Below are positions 8,765 to 17,626 of a stretch of DNA of 64,000 nucleotides, piece after piece (within the stretch, counting starts at the first letter, position 1; every line of letters starts with the position of its first letter). Under the pieces are notes generated by a model. That model worked only from the letters and a program-made list of their open reading frames with translations, searched no databases and had not been told where the DNA came from. The stretch is taken from positions 106,062 to 170,061 of the forward strand of contig NZ_BMUC01000013.1 of assembly GCF_014649995.1 (NCBI RefSeq). The letters run 5' to 3'. The stretch comes from Streptomyces griseoflavus. Its GTDB lineage: Bacteria; Actinomycetota; Actinomycetes; Streptomycetales; Streptomycetaceae. Position numbers and translations under genes: made by a program.

Positions 8765-9670
8765 CTAAGTACCGGCTGAGTCTTGGGCGGACAGCTCTTC
8801 CGCCAGTTCCATACAGCGCAGGCGGGCTGGGGAGAGGTCGTAGGGCATCTTGCCGGTGGCTTCGAACGCGCTCATGGTATCGGCCTCCCGCCTGCCGGAG
8901 CCGAGGTCGGCCTCGCCTTCATCGGCGGCGGCAGGGTGCATGGTGTCCCAGGCGTCGAAGAGGGCGTCGTCTTCCTCACCCAGGCCGGACTTGTCGATGA
9001 CGGCCTGCAGGGCGGTCTCGAAGGCGTGCCGCTCGGCGGCCACTTGAGCTACCCGTGGATCATCGACGGCGACACTGTCATCGAGTGCCTCCTCGGCGTC
9101 ATCGATACGGTCGGCATCTTCCCGCAGGGTGGGATGCGTGGCCAGGACGACGAAGCGGGTGGCCTGGACGGCCGCGCCGAGCGGACCGAAGATCCGTTCG
9201 GTGACCAGCAGACTGTCCAGGTCCGCCTGACGCACGGAGCCCTCGGGCAGGTTCTTGAGGCGTTCGGTGACAAAGTCGGAGAGCAGGCCCATCCGGCTGC
9301 CTTCGGTGCGCATCCGCTGCACGGCGGTCCGTTGCCGCCGCACTTCCGCCTCCTGCTCGGCGAGAGTTTCCTCCAACCGCTCGAGGATGCCCGCGATACC
9401 TTCTCCGCTGTCCGCACCGGCGGAAGCCGTGCCGGTGGTGAAGGCGTCACGGATGTCGTCCAGGGCGATCCCGGCGTCGGCCATCTTGCGAATCCACAGC
9501 AGGCGGATCATGTCCTCGTATCCGTAGCGGCGGCGGTCATCGCCGCCCCGCTCAGGCTCGGGGAGGAGGCCGATCTCGTGGTAATGGCGAATCGCACGTG
9601 GCGTGCTGCCGACGAAGGCCGCCGCGTCACCGATCTTGACGCGACGGGGCGGCATGAAAGACGCATGCAT
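8765..9670 (-). CDS. MerR-family transcriptional regulator
   Basis: A 301-residue MerR-type regulator. The winged-helix DNA-binding part spans about residues 9-75 (VKIGDAAAFVGSTPRAIRHY, then RRRYGYEDMIRLLWIRKM), followed by a coiled coil (ILERLEETLAEQEAEVRRQR) and a long C-terminal domain rich in Asp/Glu that could bind an effector. The start chosen is the ATG at 9670, 10 nt after AGAGAGG; an in-frame ATG at 9655 is possible. No Cys metal site is evident, so the sensed signal is more likely an organic compound. Confidence 0.85.
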   Translation of the reverse strand: MHASFMPPRRVKIGDAAAFVGSTPRAIRHYHEIGLLPEPERGGDDRRRYGYEDMIRLLWIRKMADAGIALDDIRDAFTTGTASAGADSGEGIAGILERLEETLAEQEAEVRRQRTAVQRMRTEGSRMGLLSDFVTERLKNLPEGSVRQADLDSLLVTERIFGPLGAAVQATRFVVLATHPTLREDADRIDDAEEALDDSVAVDDPRVAQVAAERHAFETALQAVIDKSGLGEEDDALFDAWDTMHPAAADEGEADLGSGRREADTMSAFEATGKMPYDLSPARLRCMELAEELSAQDSAGT

Positions 9671-10024
9671 GAGCCGGGGACCTCTCTTCAAGGCATCGGG
9701 ACGTAAGTCCAGCGGACCACATGCCGCTACGGAAGGTGCAACCGCACCGGCGAGGAGCAGCGCAAGCTGCACGCATTCATGGGAACCGATCGCACCACCA
9801 CGAGCAGTGAGCGGTCGGCGGCAGGGCAGATCGAACGCGTGCGGCTGCATCCGTACGAGAACCAGCCCGTCGGCCGGCAACGCAACGATGCTGTACGGCG
9901 CGGGCATTGCCGAGCGCCAGCGCCACCGCCCCTCCCCCACCGTTGTTCCATTCCGCGAGCCCAGCCTCGAAGGCGTGAGGTGCCTCGCTACTCCTGTACT
10001 CGATCTCGCCGTGGACTGAGGAGA
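9671..10024. other. Intergenic gap, no gene seen
   Basis: These 354 bp separate two minus-strand genes and should hold the MerR gene promoter. No open frame with a convincing start or codon bias was found on either strand, and no clear repeat. Confidence 0.4.
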
Positions 10025-10831
10025 TCAACCGCGATCGAGCCGCGGCAGCGACGCACACATGCGCTCGGGGAATTCCGGCAGGACCTTGTGGATGCCTACG
10101 CACCCAGCAGCGCCGTTCGTGGCGACCGGGCGCCAGCCCGATGACTCCGCCCGGTAGAACCAGCGTTGGGAGACATCGGAGGAGGAGCATCCGTCGCCGA
10201 CGTCACCGCACGCCGGCCCCGTCCGGGTCGACAGGTCCAGCACCAGCCACGTGTCGTCGCACCCACGTTCCACCCAGCTCGTGTGCTGGGGGATGTCCGT
10301 GTCATTGACAGCCTGATGGTAGGAAGACGAGGTGCAACGCGGGGGCGTGGGGTCGCAGCCGTTCTCACCGCACTGCCGCAGAGCGGGTGGTGATGTGGCG
10401 CCGACGGGAGTGAATACGTCTGCACTGTTCACCATGACCCTGCGAGAGCCCAGGGGCTCGTCCAGCTTCACCGTCGCTTGCACCCGCTGCGTCCCCGTGC
10501 AGCCGTAGTCACGGTCGAGGGAACGGGTTTCGTAGGTGACCATCACGTACACCGTGCCGTGCTCGACGGTGTCAAGCTGACCGCGCAGGCGGCGCACGCA
10601 GTCGCGCGCACCGTCGGGCACTTCGGCGTCGACCAGCAGAGACCGGCCGCCCTCGGCGGTACGGACGCCATCGATGCGGATCGGAGCGGCGAGCGTCCAG
10701 GCGGCGGTCGCAGCCGTACCTGTCGCCTCCTCGTCGGTTGCGGCGGTCTTGGCACCGCAGCCGGCGAGGACCATGAGGGCCGCGCCGAGCACTACTGTCC
10801 GAATCCCCCGCCGCCCCATGCCATGCCCCAT
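10025..10831 (-). CDS. Secreted lipoprotein of unknown function
   Basis: A 268-residue protein with a lipoprotein signal: basic start (MGHGMGRRGIRT), hydrophobic core and lipobox LAGC, giving lipidated Cys25. The mature part is rich in Cys (about 11 residues, for example RQCGENGCDPTPPRC, GPACGDVGDGCSS), suggesting several disulfides, and contains a WLVLDL strand. It is probably anchored to the outer face of the membrane. No family recognised. Confidence 0.75.
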   Translation of the reverse strand: MGHGMGRRGIRTVVLGAALMVLAGCGAKTAATDEEATGTAATAAWTLAAPIRIDGVRTAEGGRSLLVDAEVPDGARDCVRRLRGQLDTVEHGTVYVMVTYETRSLDRDYGCTGTQRVQATVKLDEPLGSRRVMVNSADVFTPVGATSPPALRQCGENGCDPTPPRCTSSSYHQAVNDTDIPQHTSWVERGCDDTWLVLDLSTRTGPACGDVGDGCSSSDVSQRWFYRAESSGWRPVATNGAAGCVGIHKVLPEFPERMCASLPRLDRG

Positions 10832-11070
10832 CCGCCGAATAGTCGCAGCCTATTCCAGCAAGGCCGCACGCAGGTTCGTGCTCGATACGGGCAGCCTGGA
10901 GGTGGTCACCTTCGGAACCGATGGCACCAGCAGGATGCGGCGCTGTCCACCCGTTCACTTCCAGGGCTCTCGGCGGGAATGCTCAAGAACCCCGCGCCGC
11001 CGGACGGGCCGCGGTCGCCGGCAGCGTCACGGGGCTCCGGTCGTCACCTCGCCGTTCGAGCAGGGACGTC

Positions 11071-12702
11071 TTACCCCTGGTACGCAACGGTCGTCATCAT
11101 CCCGGACTCCGAGTGGTAGATGTTGTGGCAGTGCAGCATCCACAGGCCGGGGTTGTCCGCGTCGAAGTCCGCCACCAGCTTGTTGTGCGGCAGCACGATC
11201 GACGTGTCCTTGCGGGCACCGTTCGAGTCCACGCCGGCGAGGGAGAACGTGTGGCCGTGCAGGTGCACGGGGTGCCACATGTGGGTGGCGTTGATGACCA
11301 CCAGCCGCACCCGCTCGCCCCGTTCGACCTTGTGGAGCGTGTCCGGGTTGTAGGGCTCGTGGTCGATTCCCCAGTCGTAGTCCTTCATGCCACCGGTCAG
11401 CTTGACCCGGAGCAGCCGGTCGTACCTGCGGCGGGGCATCGCCACCGACTCGTCCGGCTCGAGCCGGCGGGCGGACACCAGCACCTCACGGTCCAGTTCC
11501 GCAGGGTGTGCGGACGGCTTGGGGACCGCTCCGGCGCCCGTACGCAGGACGGCCATGGCCCGGCCCCCCTTTCCCTCGGCGAGCGCGACCAGCGGGAAGA
11601 CACCCGACTGCGCGGTGATCATCACGTCGTACCGCTCGGCCATACCGATGACCAGCGCGTCGGTCTTGTACGGCTGCACGGGAAAGCCGTCGCTGTGGGT
11701 GATGGTCATCCGGTGTCCGCCGAGCGCCACCCGGAAGGCCGACTCCCCGCCGGCGTTGATGATGCGCAGCCTGATCCGGTCGCCGGGTTTGGCCTTGAAC
11801 TGCGTGGGGTCGTCCGCTGTGCGCCCGTTGATCAGGTAGTAGGGGTAGGCGATGTGTCCCGCGTGACCGCCGAGCAGCTTGCTGGTGGCTCCCGCCATCA
11901 GCCGCTTCGGCCCTTTCCGCCGGTACGGCGACGGCGAGGGTGCCCGTCCGGGTGCCTTCCCGTCGTCCGCCAACGCCCCGCCGCCGGCCCCGACGGGTCC
12001 CCCCGGCCTGTTGCCGTGCCCCACCGGGGGCTTGCCCTTACGGAGCTGGTAGAGAACATCGTCGGGGGTGGAGCCGTCCACTCCGTCGATCCAGTCGTCC
12101 AGCACGACGATCCACTCGTGGTCGTATCCGAGTGGCTCCTTCGGGTCGTCGACGATGAGGGGCGCGTACAGTCCACGGTCGACCTGCACCCCCATGTGAG
12201 GGTGGAACCAGTAGGTGCCGGGATGCGTCGGGGTGAAGCGGTAGTCGAAGGTCTCACCGGGTTCGACCGGCCGCTGCGTCACACCGGGGACACCGTCCAT
12301 GTCGTTGGGCAGCGTAATACCGTGCCAGTGCACGGTCGTCGCCTCCGGCAGGTGGTTGGCCAGCGTCAACGCCGCAGTGTCACCTGCGGTGACCCGCACC
12401 TCCCGGCCCGGCAGCAACCCCTCGTACGTCCATGAGTTGAAGGTACGTCCGGCGCCCAGCTCGACCGGCGACGGGATGGCCCTCAAGGTGTGCTTACGAA
12501 GCGGTTCGGCGGGGGTCGGATGTGCCCCGCCGGCTTCTCTGCCGTTCGGAGGGGATCCGGCCGGCGCGGGCGCGCCCGGGTGGCCGCCGTCGCGCGAGCC
12601 GGCGGAGCAGGCGGCGAGCAGCCCGGAACCCGCAGCCGCGATACCGGCGCCGAGTACGGCGCGACGTGTGGGGGAGGTCTGGTTGGTGCGGTCCGTGCGC
12701 AT
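11071..12702 (-). CDS. Multicopper oxidase, Tat-exported
   Basis: A 543-residue three-cupredoxin oxidase. All four copper-ligand blocks are visible: TVHWHGI, YWFHPHM, HPVHLHGH and LHCHNIYHSESGM, the last carrying the type-1 Cys. The N-terminus has a twin-arginine signal (SPTRRAVLG) ending in LLAAC, so the protein may be a Tat-exported lipoprotein. Methionine or copper handling (CopA/CueO-like detoxification) or oxidation of phenolics are both possible. GAGG lies 10 nt before the ATG at 12702. The probable promoter is about 320 bp upstream, with a TACC/GGTA dyad typical of copper-sensor sites. Confidence 0.9.
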   Translation of the reverse strand: MRTDRTNQTSPTRRAVLGAGIAAAGSGLLAACSAGSRDGGHPGAPAPAGSPPNGREAGGAHPTPAEPLRKHTLRAIPSPVELGAGRTFNSWTYEGLLPGREVRVTAGDTAALTLANHLPEATTVHWHGITLPNDMDGVPGVTQRPVEPGETFDYRFTPTHPGTYWFHPHMGVQVDRGLYAPLIVDDPKEPLGYDHEWIVVLDDWIDGVDGSTPDDVLYQLRKGKPPVGHGNRPGGPVGAGGGALADDGKAPGRAPSPSPYRRKGPKRLMAGATSKLLGGHAGHIAYPYYLINGRTADDPTQFKAKPGDRIRLRIINAGGESAFRVALGGHRMTITHSDGFPVQPYKTDALVIGMAERYDVMITAQSGVFPLVALAEGKGGRAMAVLRTGAGAVPKPSAHPAELDREVLVSARRLEPDESVAMPRRRYDRLLRVKLTGGMKDYDWGIDHEPYNPDTLHKVERGERVRLVVINATHMWHPVHLHGHTFSLAGVDSNGARKDTSIVLPHNKLVADFDADNPGLWMLHCHNIYHSESGMMTTVAYQG

Positions 12703-13538
12703 GACTGGGTGTACCTCGCTGGTCGGGAGAAGGCAGGTGAAGGCGTGGGTCTGCCACCACCGTCCGGACAGGACGGGACGGCCGGAGGCGCTCCTTCTCA
12801 CGGGCCCCGACGGGGCGGTGAGCACGTCCGGTGGTCGGCGGAACCTACTGTGGGGAGATCGGCGAGCGTCCCTCGCCGGTGTCGGGAACGCAGCTCAGTG
12901 CGGCCGTGCGGATATCCCGAGCGGCAGGGCGCCGGACGGCACCTGCTGCCGTCCGTGCAGGCCGCGCCCGCGTCCGGCCCTCGGGTCAGTCACCATGTGG
13001 GCACGCTACCCCCGCCAGGTATACATTCTGCATATATGGCCAGCAAAGACACGGTCAAGCGATCAGCTCGCCCCGAGGAACACGGCGGCAGGGGTGCCTC
13101 ATAGGGAACTCGCGCGCGGTAGGCGGTGAGGCGTCGACTTCCCGATCGCCACCTGGCCGACTTCTTCGCCGTACTTCCCCTGCCGGACATGCCGGAGAGG
13201 CTGGGTTCAGATGTTCGGTTCACTGGCCGGCGCGTCGGCGCCGTCCCGGCACATGACAGGAGGACAACGGCGGGCCTGAGTCCGCAGAGCATCACGCGGA
13301 TGAACAGAAGCGCAGAAGTTGTCACCAGAAAAGTCCGATGAACTGCTGAATGGGATCGGTCGAAGCAGCCTGATTGTCACAAGCGAGGCATCCGACGTGT
13401 CATACACGTTCATTCAGCAGCCCTTATGTCACCAGAAGCGAAGATCGAGAATCTGCGGCTCGTCACGGCGGTTCCATGGGTGATGGCAGCTACTCATTGG
13501 CCCAGGCCCGGAAACTGTCGGGTCGCAGAAGACAGGTG
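12703..13538. other. Long non-coding stretch with a minus-strand promoter
   Basis: No gene is supported in these 836 bp. The minus-strand part from about 13024 down to 12703 is probably a 320-nt leader of the multicopper oxidase mRNA. It contains a possible 33-codon leader frame starting at ATG 12996, without a clear ribosome-binding site. On the plus strand a 22-codon frame at 13036 (MASKDTVKRSARP..) has no ribosome-binding site. Confidence 0.4.
13007..13058 (-). promoter_or_regulatory. Candidate promoter and copper-type operator for the multicopper oxidase
   Basis: Read on the minus strand, TTGACC (13058-13053) and TATATG (about 13036-13031) are separated by 16 bp, a good vegetative promoter. 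Just downstream, around the expected start of transcription, TACC and GGTA arms flank seven bases (13007-13021), resembling the C-tract dyads bound by CsoR-family copper sensors. Binding is inference. Confidence 0.45.
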
Positions 13539-14078
13539 ATGGAAATGCGAGACGAGGCCGCCAAGCGGGTCGAGCTGGTCTTCTCCCTCTTCGACACCAA
13601 CGGCAACGGAGTCATCGACTCCGACGACTTCGATCTGATGACGGGCCGTGTGGTCGAGGCGGCGGCCGCCTCGGACGACGGCGCCAAGGCCGCCATCCGG
13701 GCCGCGTTCCGCCGCTACTGGACGGCGCTGGTCACTGAACTGGACGCCAACGGTGACGGTGTGATCACCGTGGACGAGTTCCGTCCGTTCGTGCTCGACC
13801 CCGAGCTGTTCGGTCCCACGATCTCCGAATTCGCCGAGGCCCTCTCCACGCTCGGCGACCCCGACGGGGACGGACTGATCGAGCGCCCCCTCTTCGTATC
13901 GCTGATGACGGCGATCGGTTTCGAGGAGGCGAACATCCACGCCCTCTTCGACGCCTTCGGTCCGGACGCCGAGGACCGCATCACCGTGGCTACCTGGGCC
14001 GCCGGTATCAAGGACTACTACGCGCCGGACATGGCCGGGATCCCGGGCGACCACCTGGTGGCCGCGCGGGCCGCCTGA
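13539..14078 (+). CDS. EF-hand calcium-binding protein (calerythrin-like)
   Basis: A 179-residue protein with four helix-loop-helix units as in calerythrin and the Streptomyces Cab proteins. Loops at residues 19-30 (DTNGNGVIDSDD) and 69-80 (DANGDGVITVDE) have full ligand sets. The third (DPDGDGLIERPL, 107-118) lacks the final Glu, and the fourth (around FGPDAEDRIT) is degenerate, so two tight calcium sites are expected. An earlier in-frame ATG at 13476 has no ribosome-binding site. The likely role is a cytoplasmic calcium buffer or sensor. Confidence 0.85.
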   Translation: MEMRDEAAKRVELVFSLFDTNGNGVIDSDDFDLMTGRVVEAAAASDDGAKAAIRAAFRRYWTALVTELDANGDGVITVDEFRPFVLDPELFGPTISEFAEALSTLGDPDGDGLIERPLFVSLMTAIGFEEANIHALFDAFGPDAEDRITVATWAAGIKDYYAPDMAGIPGDHLVAARAA

Positions 14079-14183
14079 CACGGTTGGTCAGCGGCCGTCC
14101 CGGCCTGGGCGGCACCGCTTCGACGTGACCTGACCGCCCCGTCCTCAGCCTCCGTGCGGACGCCGCCGTGAGCGTCACGGGCG

Positions 14184-15089
14184 TCAGGACGAGGGCTTGT
14201 TCGCGAACACCCACCTGTTCCCCTCCAGCGCGTCGTTGGGCTCGGGCAGGGGGCCACGTCGGAATCGGCGGGTGAAGTCGAAGGGCGTATGCATGGAGGT
14301 GGACCAGCCCTTGGACGTCAGGTCGCCCGCCGAGTCGGGACGTGGCCCCTCGTCGAAGAGGTGGAGCAGGTCGATGCCGATCCGCTCACGCGTCGCCGTG
14401 TAGATCGGGCTGTCGCGATACGCCTGTAGGTCCTTTTCCAGCTTGGCCTCGAAGGCCAGTGTGCTGCCTTCGGTGGTCAGCCGGTCCACCGTGTCGATGA
14501 GGTAGGTCTCGGCGGGGCCCGGCAGGTAGAAGAGGAGCCCCTCGGCCAGCCAGACGCTCGGTGCGGCCGGGTCGAAGCCGGCCGTGGTCAGCGCGGTGAC
14601 CCAGTCGGCGCGCAGGTCGACCGGTACGGTGACACGCTCTGCCTTCGGGGTGGCTGACAGATCCGTGAGCACCTGGTGCTTGAACGCCAGCACGCCCGCC
14701 CGGTCGATCTCGTAGACGACGCAGTCGGACGGCCAGTCCAGCCGGAAGGCGCGGGTGTCCAACCCCGCTCCCAGCAGGACTACTTGGCGGGCGCTCGTAC
14801 GGACCGACCGGAGGACGAAGTCGTCGAGGACCCTGGTCCGCAAGCCGAAGTAGCGGGCGAAGCGCCCCCACAGCGGGTCGCTGTCCCCGTCCGGCACCTG
14901 TGCGATGCGCACCGGCCAGTTCGCGCACGCCGGGGCGGCACGCACGAAGTGTTCCGCATAGGTGTCCTGGGCCAGGCTGTCGTGGCGGTGGGTCTCGATC
15001 GCCCGTGCCGCGGCGACCAGGAGGGCGGTCAGACCCACGCCTGCGTCCACACCTTCCACATCCGTGTGCCGCGGCGCCGTGCCGGTCAT
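14184..15089 (-). CDS. SAM-dependent methyltransferase of the leucine-carboxyl-methyltransferase type
   Basis: A 301-residue class I methyltransferase. The SAM-binding loop LGAGLDTRAFRL lies at about 106-117, followed by the acidic ribose-binding YEIDR near 125-130 and an SVWLAEGLLFYLP block, all hallmarks of the LCM/TIGR00027 family. Relatives methylate carboxyl or hydroxyl groups. It lies 19 bp behind the zinc alcohol dehydrogenase as the last gene of a four-gene operon headed by an MfnB-like furan synthase. Methylation of a furan acid or alcohol is therefore a reasonable inference but not shown. Confidence 0.85.
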   Translation of the reverse strand: MTGTAPRHTDVEGVDAGVGLTALLVAAARAIETHRHDSLAQDTYAEHFVRAAPACANWPVRIAQVPDGDSDPLWGRFARYFGLRTRVLDDFVLRSVRTSARQVVLLGAGLDTRAFRLDWPSDCVVYEIDRAGVLAFKHQVLTDLSATPKAERVTVPVDLRADWVTALTTAGFDPAAPSVWLAEGLLFYLPGPAETYLIDTVDRLTTEGSTLAFEAKLEKDLQAYRDSPIYTATRERIGIDLLHLFDEGPRPDSAGDLTSKGWSTSMHTPFDFTRRFRRGPLPEPNDALEGNRWVFANKPSS

Positions 15090-15108
15090 GTTTCCTCCAT
15101 TGGCTCGT

Positions 15109-16215
15109 TCATCGGCTTCCTCGCTCCGGGAGCAGTACGGGTTTGACCACGCGGCCCGCGTCGCAGTCGCGTTCCGCCTCGTTGATGTCGGCCAGTGGGT
15201 AGGTGCGGATCAGCTGGTCGAAGGGGAAGCGTCCGGCTTGCCACAGCCCGGTCAATCGGGGTATCAGCAGGCCGGGTACGGCGTCCCCTTCGCAGATGTG
15301 GCGGATGCCGCGCCCTCGGTCCAGCGTGCCCGGGTCGAGCGGCAGCGCGGTGTGCAGCCGTGCCACCAGGCCGAGGCTGCCGGTGGGGCGCAGCGCCCGG
15401 AGCGCGTCGTTGATGAGAGGGGACGAGGCCGTGGTGTCCAGCGCGTACTGCACGCCGCCCTCGGTCAGGCGCCGGATCTGCTCGGGCAGTCCGGCTGTTG
15501 CTGCCGGCAGTGGGATCGCGCCGAACCGTTCGGCCAGGGCCAGCCGCCCGGGATGCCGGTCGACGGCCACGGTCACAGCCCCGGCGGCGGTGGCGGCCAT
15601 CACGGCGGCCAGGCCCACCGCTCCCGCGCCGAAGACCGCGAAGGGCTCGCCGGGGCCGGCGCCGAAGGTGTTCAGTACGGCTCCGGCGCCGGTGAGGAAG
15701 CCACAGCCGAGCGGGCCCAGCAGTTCGACGGGCAGTGCGGGGTCGACCCGGACGGCGTTGCGGGCCGGGACGAGCGCGTACTCGGCGAACGAAGACTGGC
15801 CGAACCAGCGGGGGGCCAGCGCTCCCCCGGTCGCGTCGGTGAGCCGCGCCGCGTCCTCCTTGCGCCCTCCGAAGAGATTGAGGGAGGCGAAGGAGTCGCA
15901 GTAGGCGGGGGCCGCGCCGCGGCAGGTTCGGCAGTGCCCGCAGGAGTCGAAGCTGAGCACGACGTGGTCGCCGACGCCGACTGCGGCGTCCGGGCCGCCG
16001 CCCGTCTTCACCACGACGCCGGCCCCCTCGTGGCCGAGCACCGCCGGCAGCGGGCTGCGGCCGGCCGATCGCCGGACCGCGAGATCGGTCCGGCACATCC
16101 CGCATCCGGCGATCTCGACCAGGATTTCGCCGTCGGCGGGTTCTGTGCGCAGGGTCACCTCCTCGACCGTGAAGGGGTCCTCGCAGGAGCGCAGTACGGC
16201 CGCCTGGAACCTCAT
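15109..16215 (-). CDS. Zinc-dependent aryl/benzyl-alcohol-type dehydrogenase
   Basis: A 368-residue medium-chain dehydrogenase. Catalytic zinc ligands are Cys in GCGMCRTD, His in GHEGAG and Cys in PLGCGFLTGAGAVLN; the last block is typical of benzyl-alcohol (XylB-type) dehydrogenases. The structural-zinc Cys cluster CGHCRTCRGAAPAYC is complete, and the NAD(P) site is FGAGAVGLAAV. AGGAGG sits 7 nt before ATG 16215 but only 1 nt before an in-frame ATG at 16221, so 16215 is preferred. The gene follows the aldehyde dehydrogenase by two bases, suggesting successive oxidation steps on an alcohol/aldehyde pair, possibly a hydroxymethylfuran. Confidence 0.9.
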   Translation of the reverse strand: MRFQAAVLRSCEDPFTVEEVTLRTEPADGEILVEIAGCGMCRTDLAVRRSAGRSPLPAVLGHEGAGVVVKTGGGPDAAVGVGDHVVLSFDSCGHCRTCRGAAPAYCDSFASLNLFGGRKEDAARLTDATGGALAPRWFGQSSFAEYALVPARNAVRVDPALPVELLGPLGCGFLTGAGAVLNTFGAGPGEPFAVFGAGAVGLAAVMAATAAGAVTVAVDRHPGRLALAERFGAIPLPAATAGLPEQIRRLTEGGVQYALDTTASSPLINDALRALRPTGSLGLVARLHTALPLDPGTLDRGRGIRHICEGDAVPGLLIPRLTGLWQAGRFPFDQLIRTYPLADINEAERDCDAGRVVKPVLLPERGSR

Positions 16216-16217
16216 CG

Positions 16218-17621
16218 TCATGCCTCCTGCGGGCGGTGGACGACGAACGGCCGGAGGTTGCCGTAGAGCCCCCACGGCCCGCCCGCGACGCCGACACCGC
16301 TGTTCTTGACGCCTGCGAAGGGCTGGGCGAGGGACAGTTCGCCATGGTGGTTGATCCAAGCCGTGCCGCATTCGAGCCGGTCGGCCACCGCCTCGGCCCG
16401 GTCGAGATCGGTGGCCCAGACGGAGCCGCCCAGTCCGAAGCCGGTGCCGTTGGCCGCGTCGACGGCTTCGTCGAGGCTCCGGTACGGCAGCACCGGCAGG
16501 ACCGGTCCGAACTGTTCCTCGGTCACCACCGGGCTACTGGGCGGGACGCTGGTGAGGATCGTGGGAGCGAAGAAGTAGCCCGGCCCGTCCAGCCGGTGGC
16601 CGCCGGCCGCCGCCCGGGCTCCGTCCGCCAGTGCCTGCTTCGTGACCTGCTCGACCCTGGCCAGCTGGGGGGCGTTGTTGACAGGGCCCAGCCTGGTTTC
16701 GGTGTCCAGGCCGGACCCTACGGCGACGGTCTTCGCGCGTTGGGCGAGGGCTTCGACGACCTCGGCGTGGAGCCGGGCCGGGACGTAGACGCGTTTGACC
16801 GCCATGCAGACCTGCCCGCAGTTGCGGAACGCGGCCCAGAACAGCCGGTCCGCGATCCGGTCGACCTCGACGTCGTCCAGCAGGACGGCGGCGTCGTTGC
16901 CGCCCAGTTCCAGGGTGACCCTGGCCAGGGAAGCCGCCGACGCCTCGGCGACGGCTCGCCCGGTGGGCACCGAGCCGGTGAAGGTGACGTGGCGGAAGCC
17001 CGGGTGGGAGGCGAGGCGGGCGCCGAGGGGTTCGCGGCCGGTGACGACGGTCAGGACGTCGTCGGGCAGGGCGGTGGCGAGGACGGAGCCGAGCAGTCGG
17101 GTGGCGAGGGGCGTGAACGGGGAGGGTTTGAGGACCATGGTGTTGCCCGCCGCGAGCGCGGGCGCGAACTTCGCCGCCGCGAGCTGGAGGGGGAAGTTCC
17201 ACGGCACGATGGCGGCGACGGGTCCGAGGGGGCGCCAGCGAATCTCGCTGTGCACTGGCCGGCCGTCGGTGATCCGCCGGGTTCTGGGGGTCAGGTCGGC
17301 GAAGTAGCGCAGGCGGGCGGCCGTGCGGGCGACCTCCGCGTACGACTCGGCCAGGGGCTTGCCCTGTTCCCGGGTGAGCAACCGGGCGAGGTCGTCGTCG
17401 GCCGCCTCCACGGCGTCGGCCGCGGCCTGCAACGCGGTGGTGCGGGCAGCGGGGTCCGCGCGCCAGCCGTGCCAGGCCCGGTGGGCCCGGTCGACCACGG
17501 CGTCCACAGCGTCCGGCCGCTGGTCGGGGGCCTCGTCGAAGATCTCCCCGGTGGCCGGGTCGACGACGGCGAGACGCGCAGCTTGGTGTCCGGGGACGCG
17601 ATCGGGCTCGGATGTCGGCAT
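16218..17621 (-). CDS. Aldehyde dehydrogenase family protein
   Basis: A 467-residue NAD(P)-dependent aldehyde dehydrogenase. Motifs visible are the cofactor strand VPWNFPL (about 139-145), FTGSVPTGRAVAE, the general base Glu238 in TLELGGND, and the catalytic Cys272 in NCGQVCMAVKR. A C-terminal PFAGVKNSGVG block completes the fold. It starts five bases after the MfnB-like gene and is followed after two bases by the alcohol dehydrogenase, so it probably acts on the aldehyde made by the furan synthase or on its dephosphorylated form, giving a carboxylate. Confidence 0.9.
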   Translation of the reverse strand: MPTSEPDRVPGHQAARLAVVDPATGEIFDEAPDQRPDAVDAVVDRAHRAWHGWRADPAARTTALQAAADAVEAADDDLARLLTREQGKPLAESYAEVARTAARLRYFADLTPRTRRITDGRPVHSEIRWRPLGPVAAIVPWNFPLQLAAAKFAPALAAGNTMVLKPSPFTPLATRLLGSVLATALPDDVLTVVTGREPLGARLASHPGFRHVTFTGSVPTGRAVAEASAASLARVTLELGGNDAAVLLDDVEVDRIADRLFWAAFRNCGQVCMAVKRVYVPARLHAEVVEALAQRAKTVAVGSGLDTETRLGPVNNAPQLARVEQVTKQALADGARAAAGGHRLDGPGYFFAPTILTSVPPSSPVVTEEQFGPVLPVLPYRSLDEAVDAANGTGFGLGGSVWATDLDRAEAVADRLECGTAWINHHGELSLAQPFAGVKNSGVGVAGGPWGLYGNLRPFVVHRPQEA

Positions 17622-17626
17622 GCCGT

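Noticed and set aside
10921-12435. 504-residue plus-strand frame opposite the multicopper oxidase
   Set aside because: Antisense to all four copper motifs; rich in Val/His/Arg from the complementary codons.
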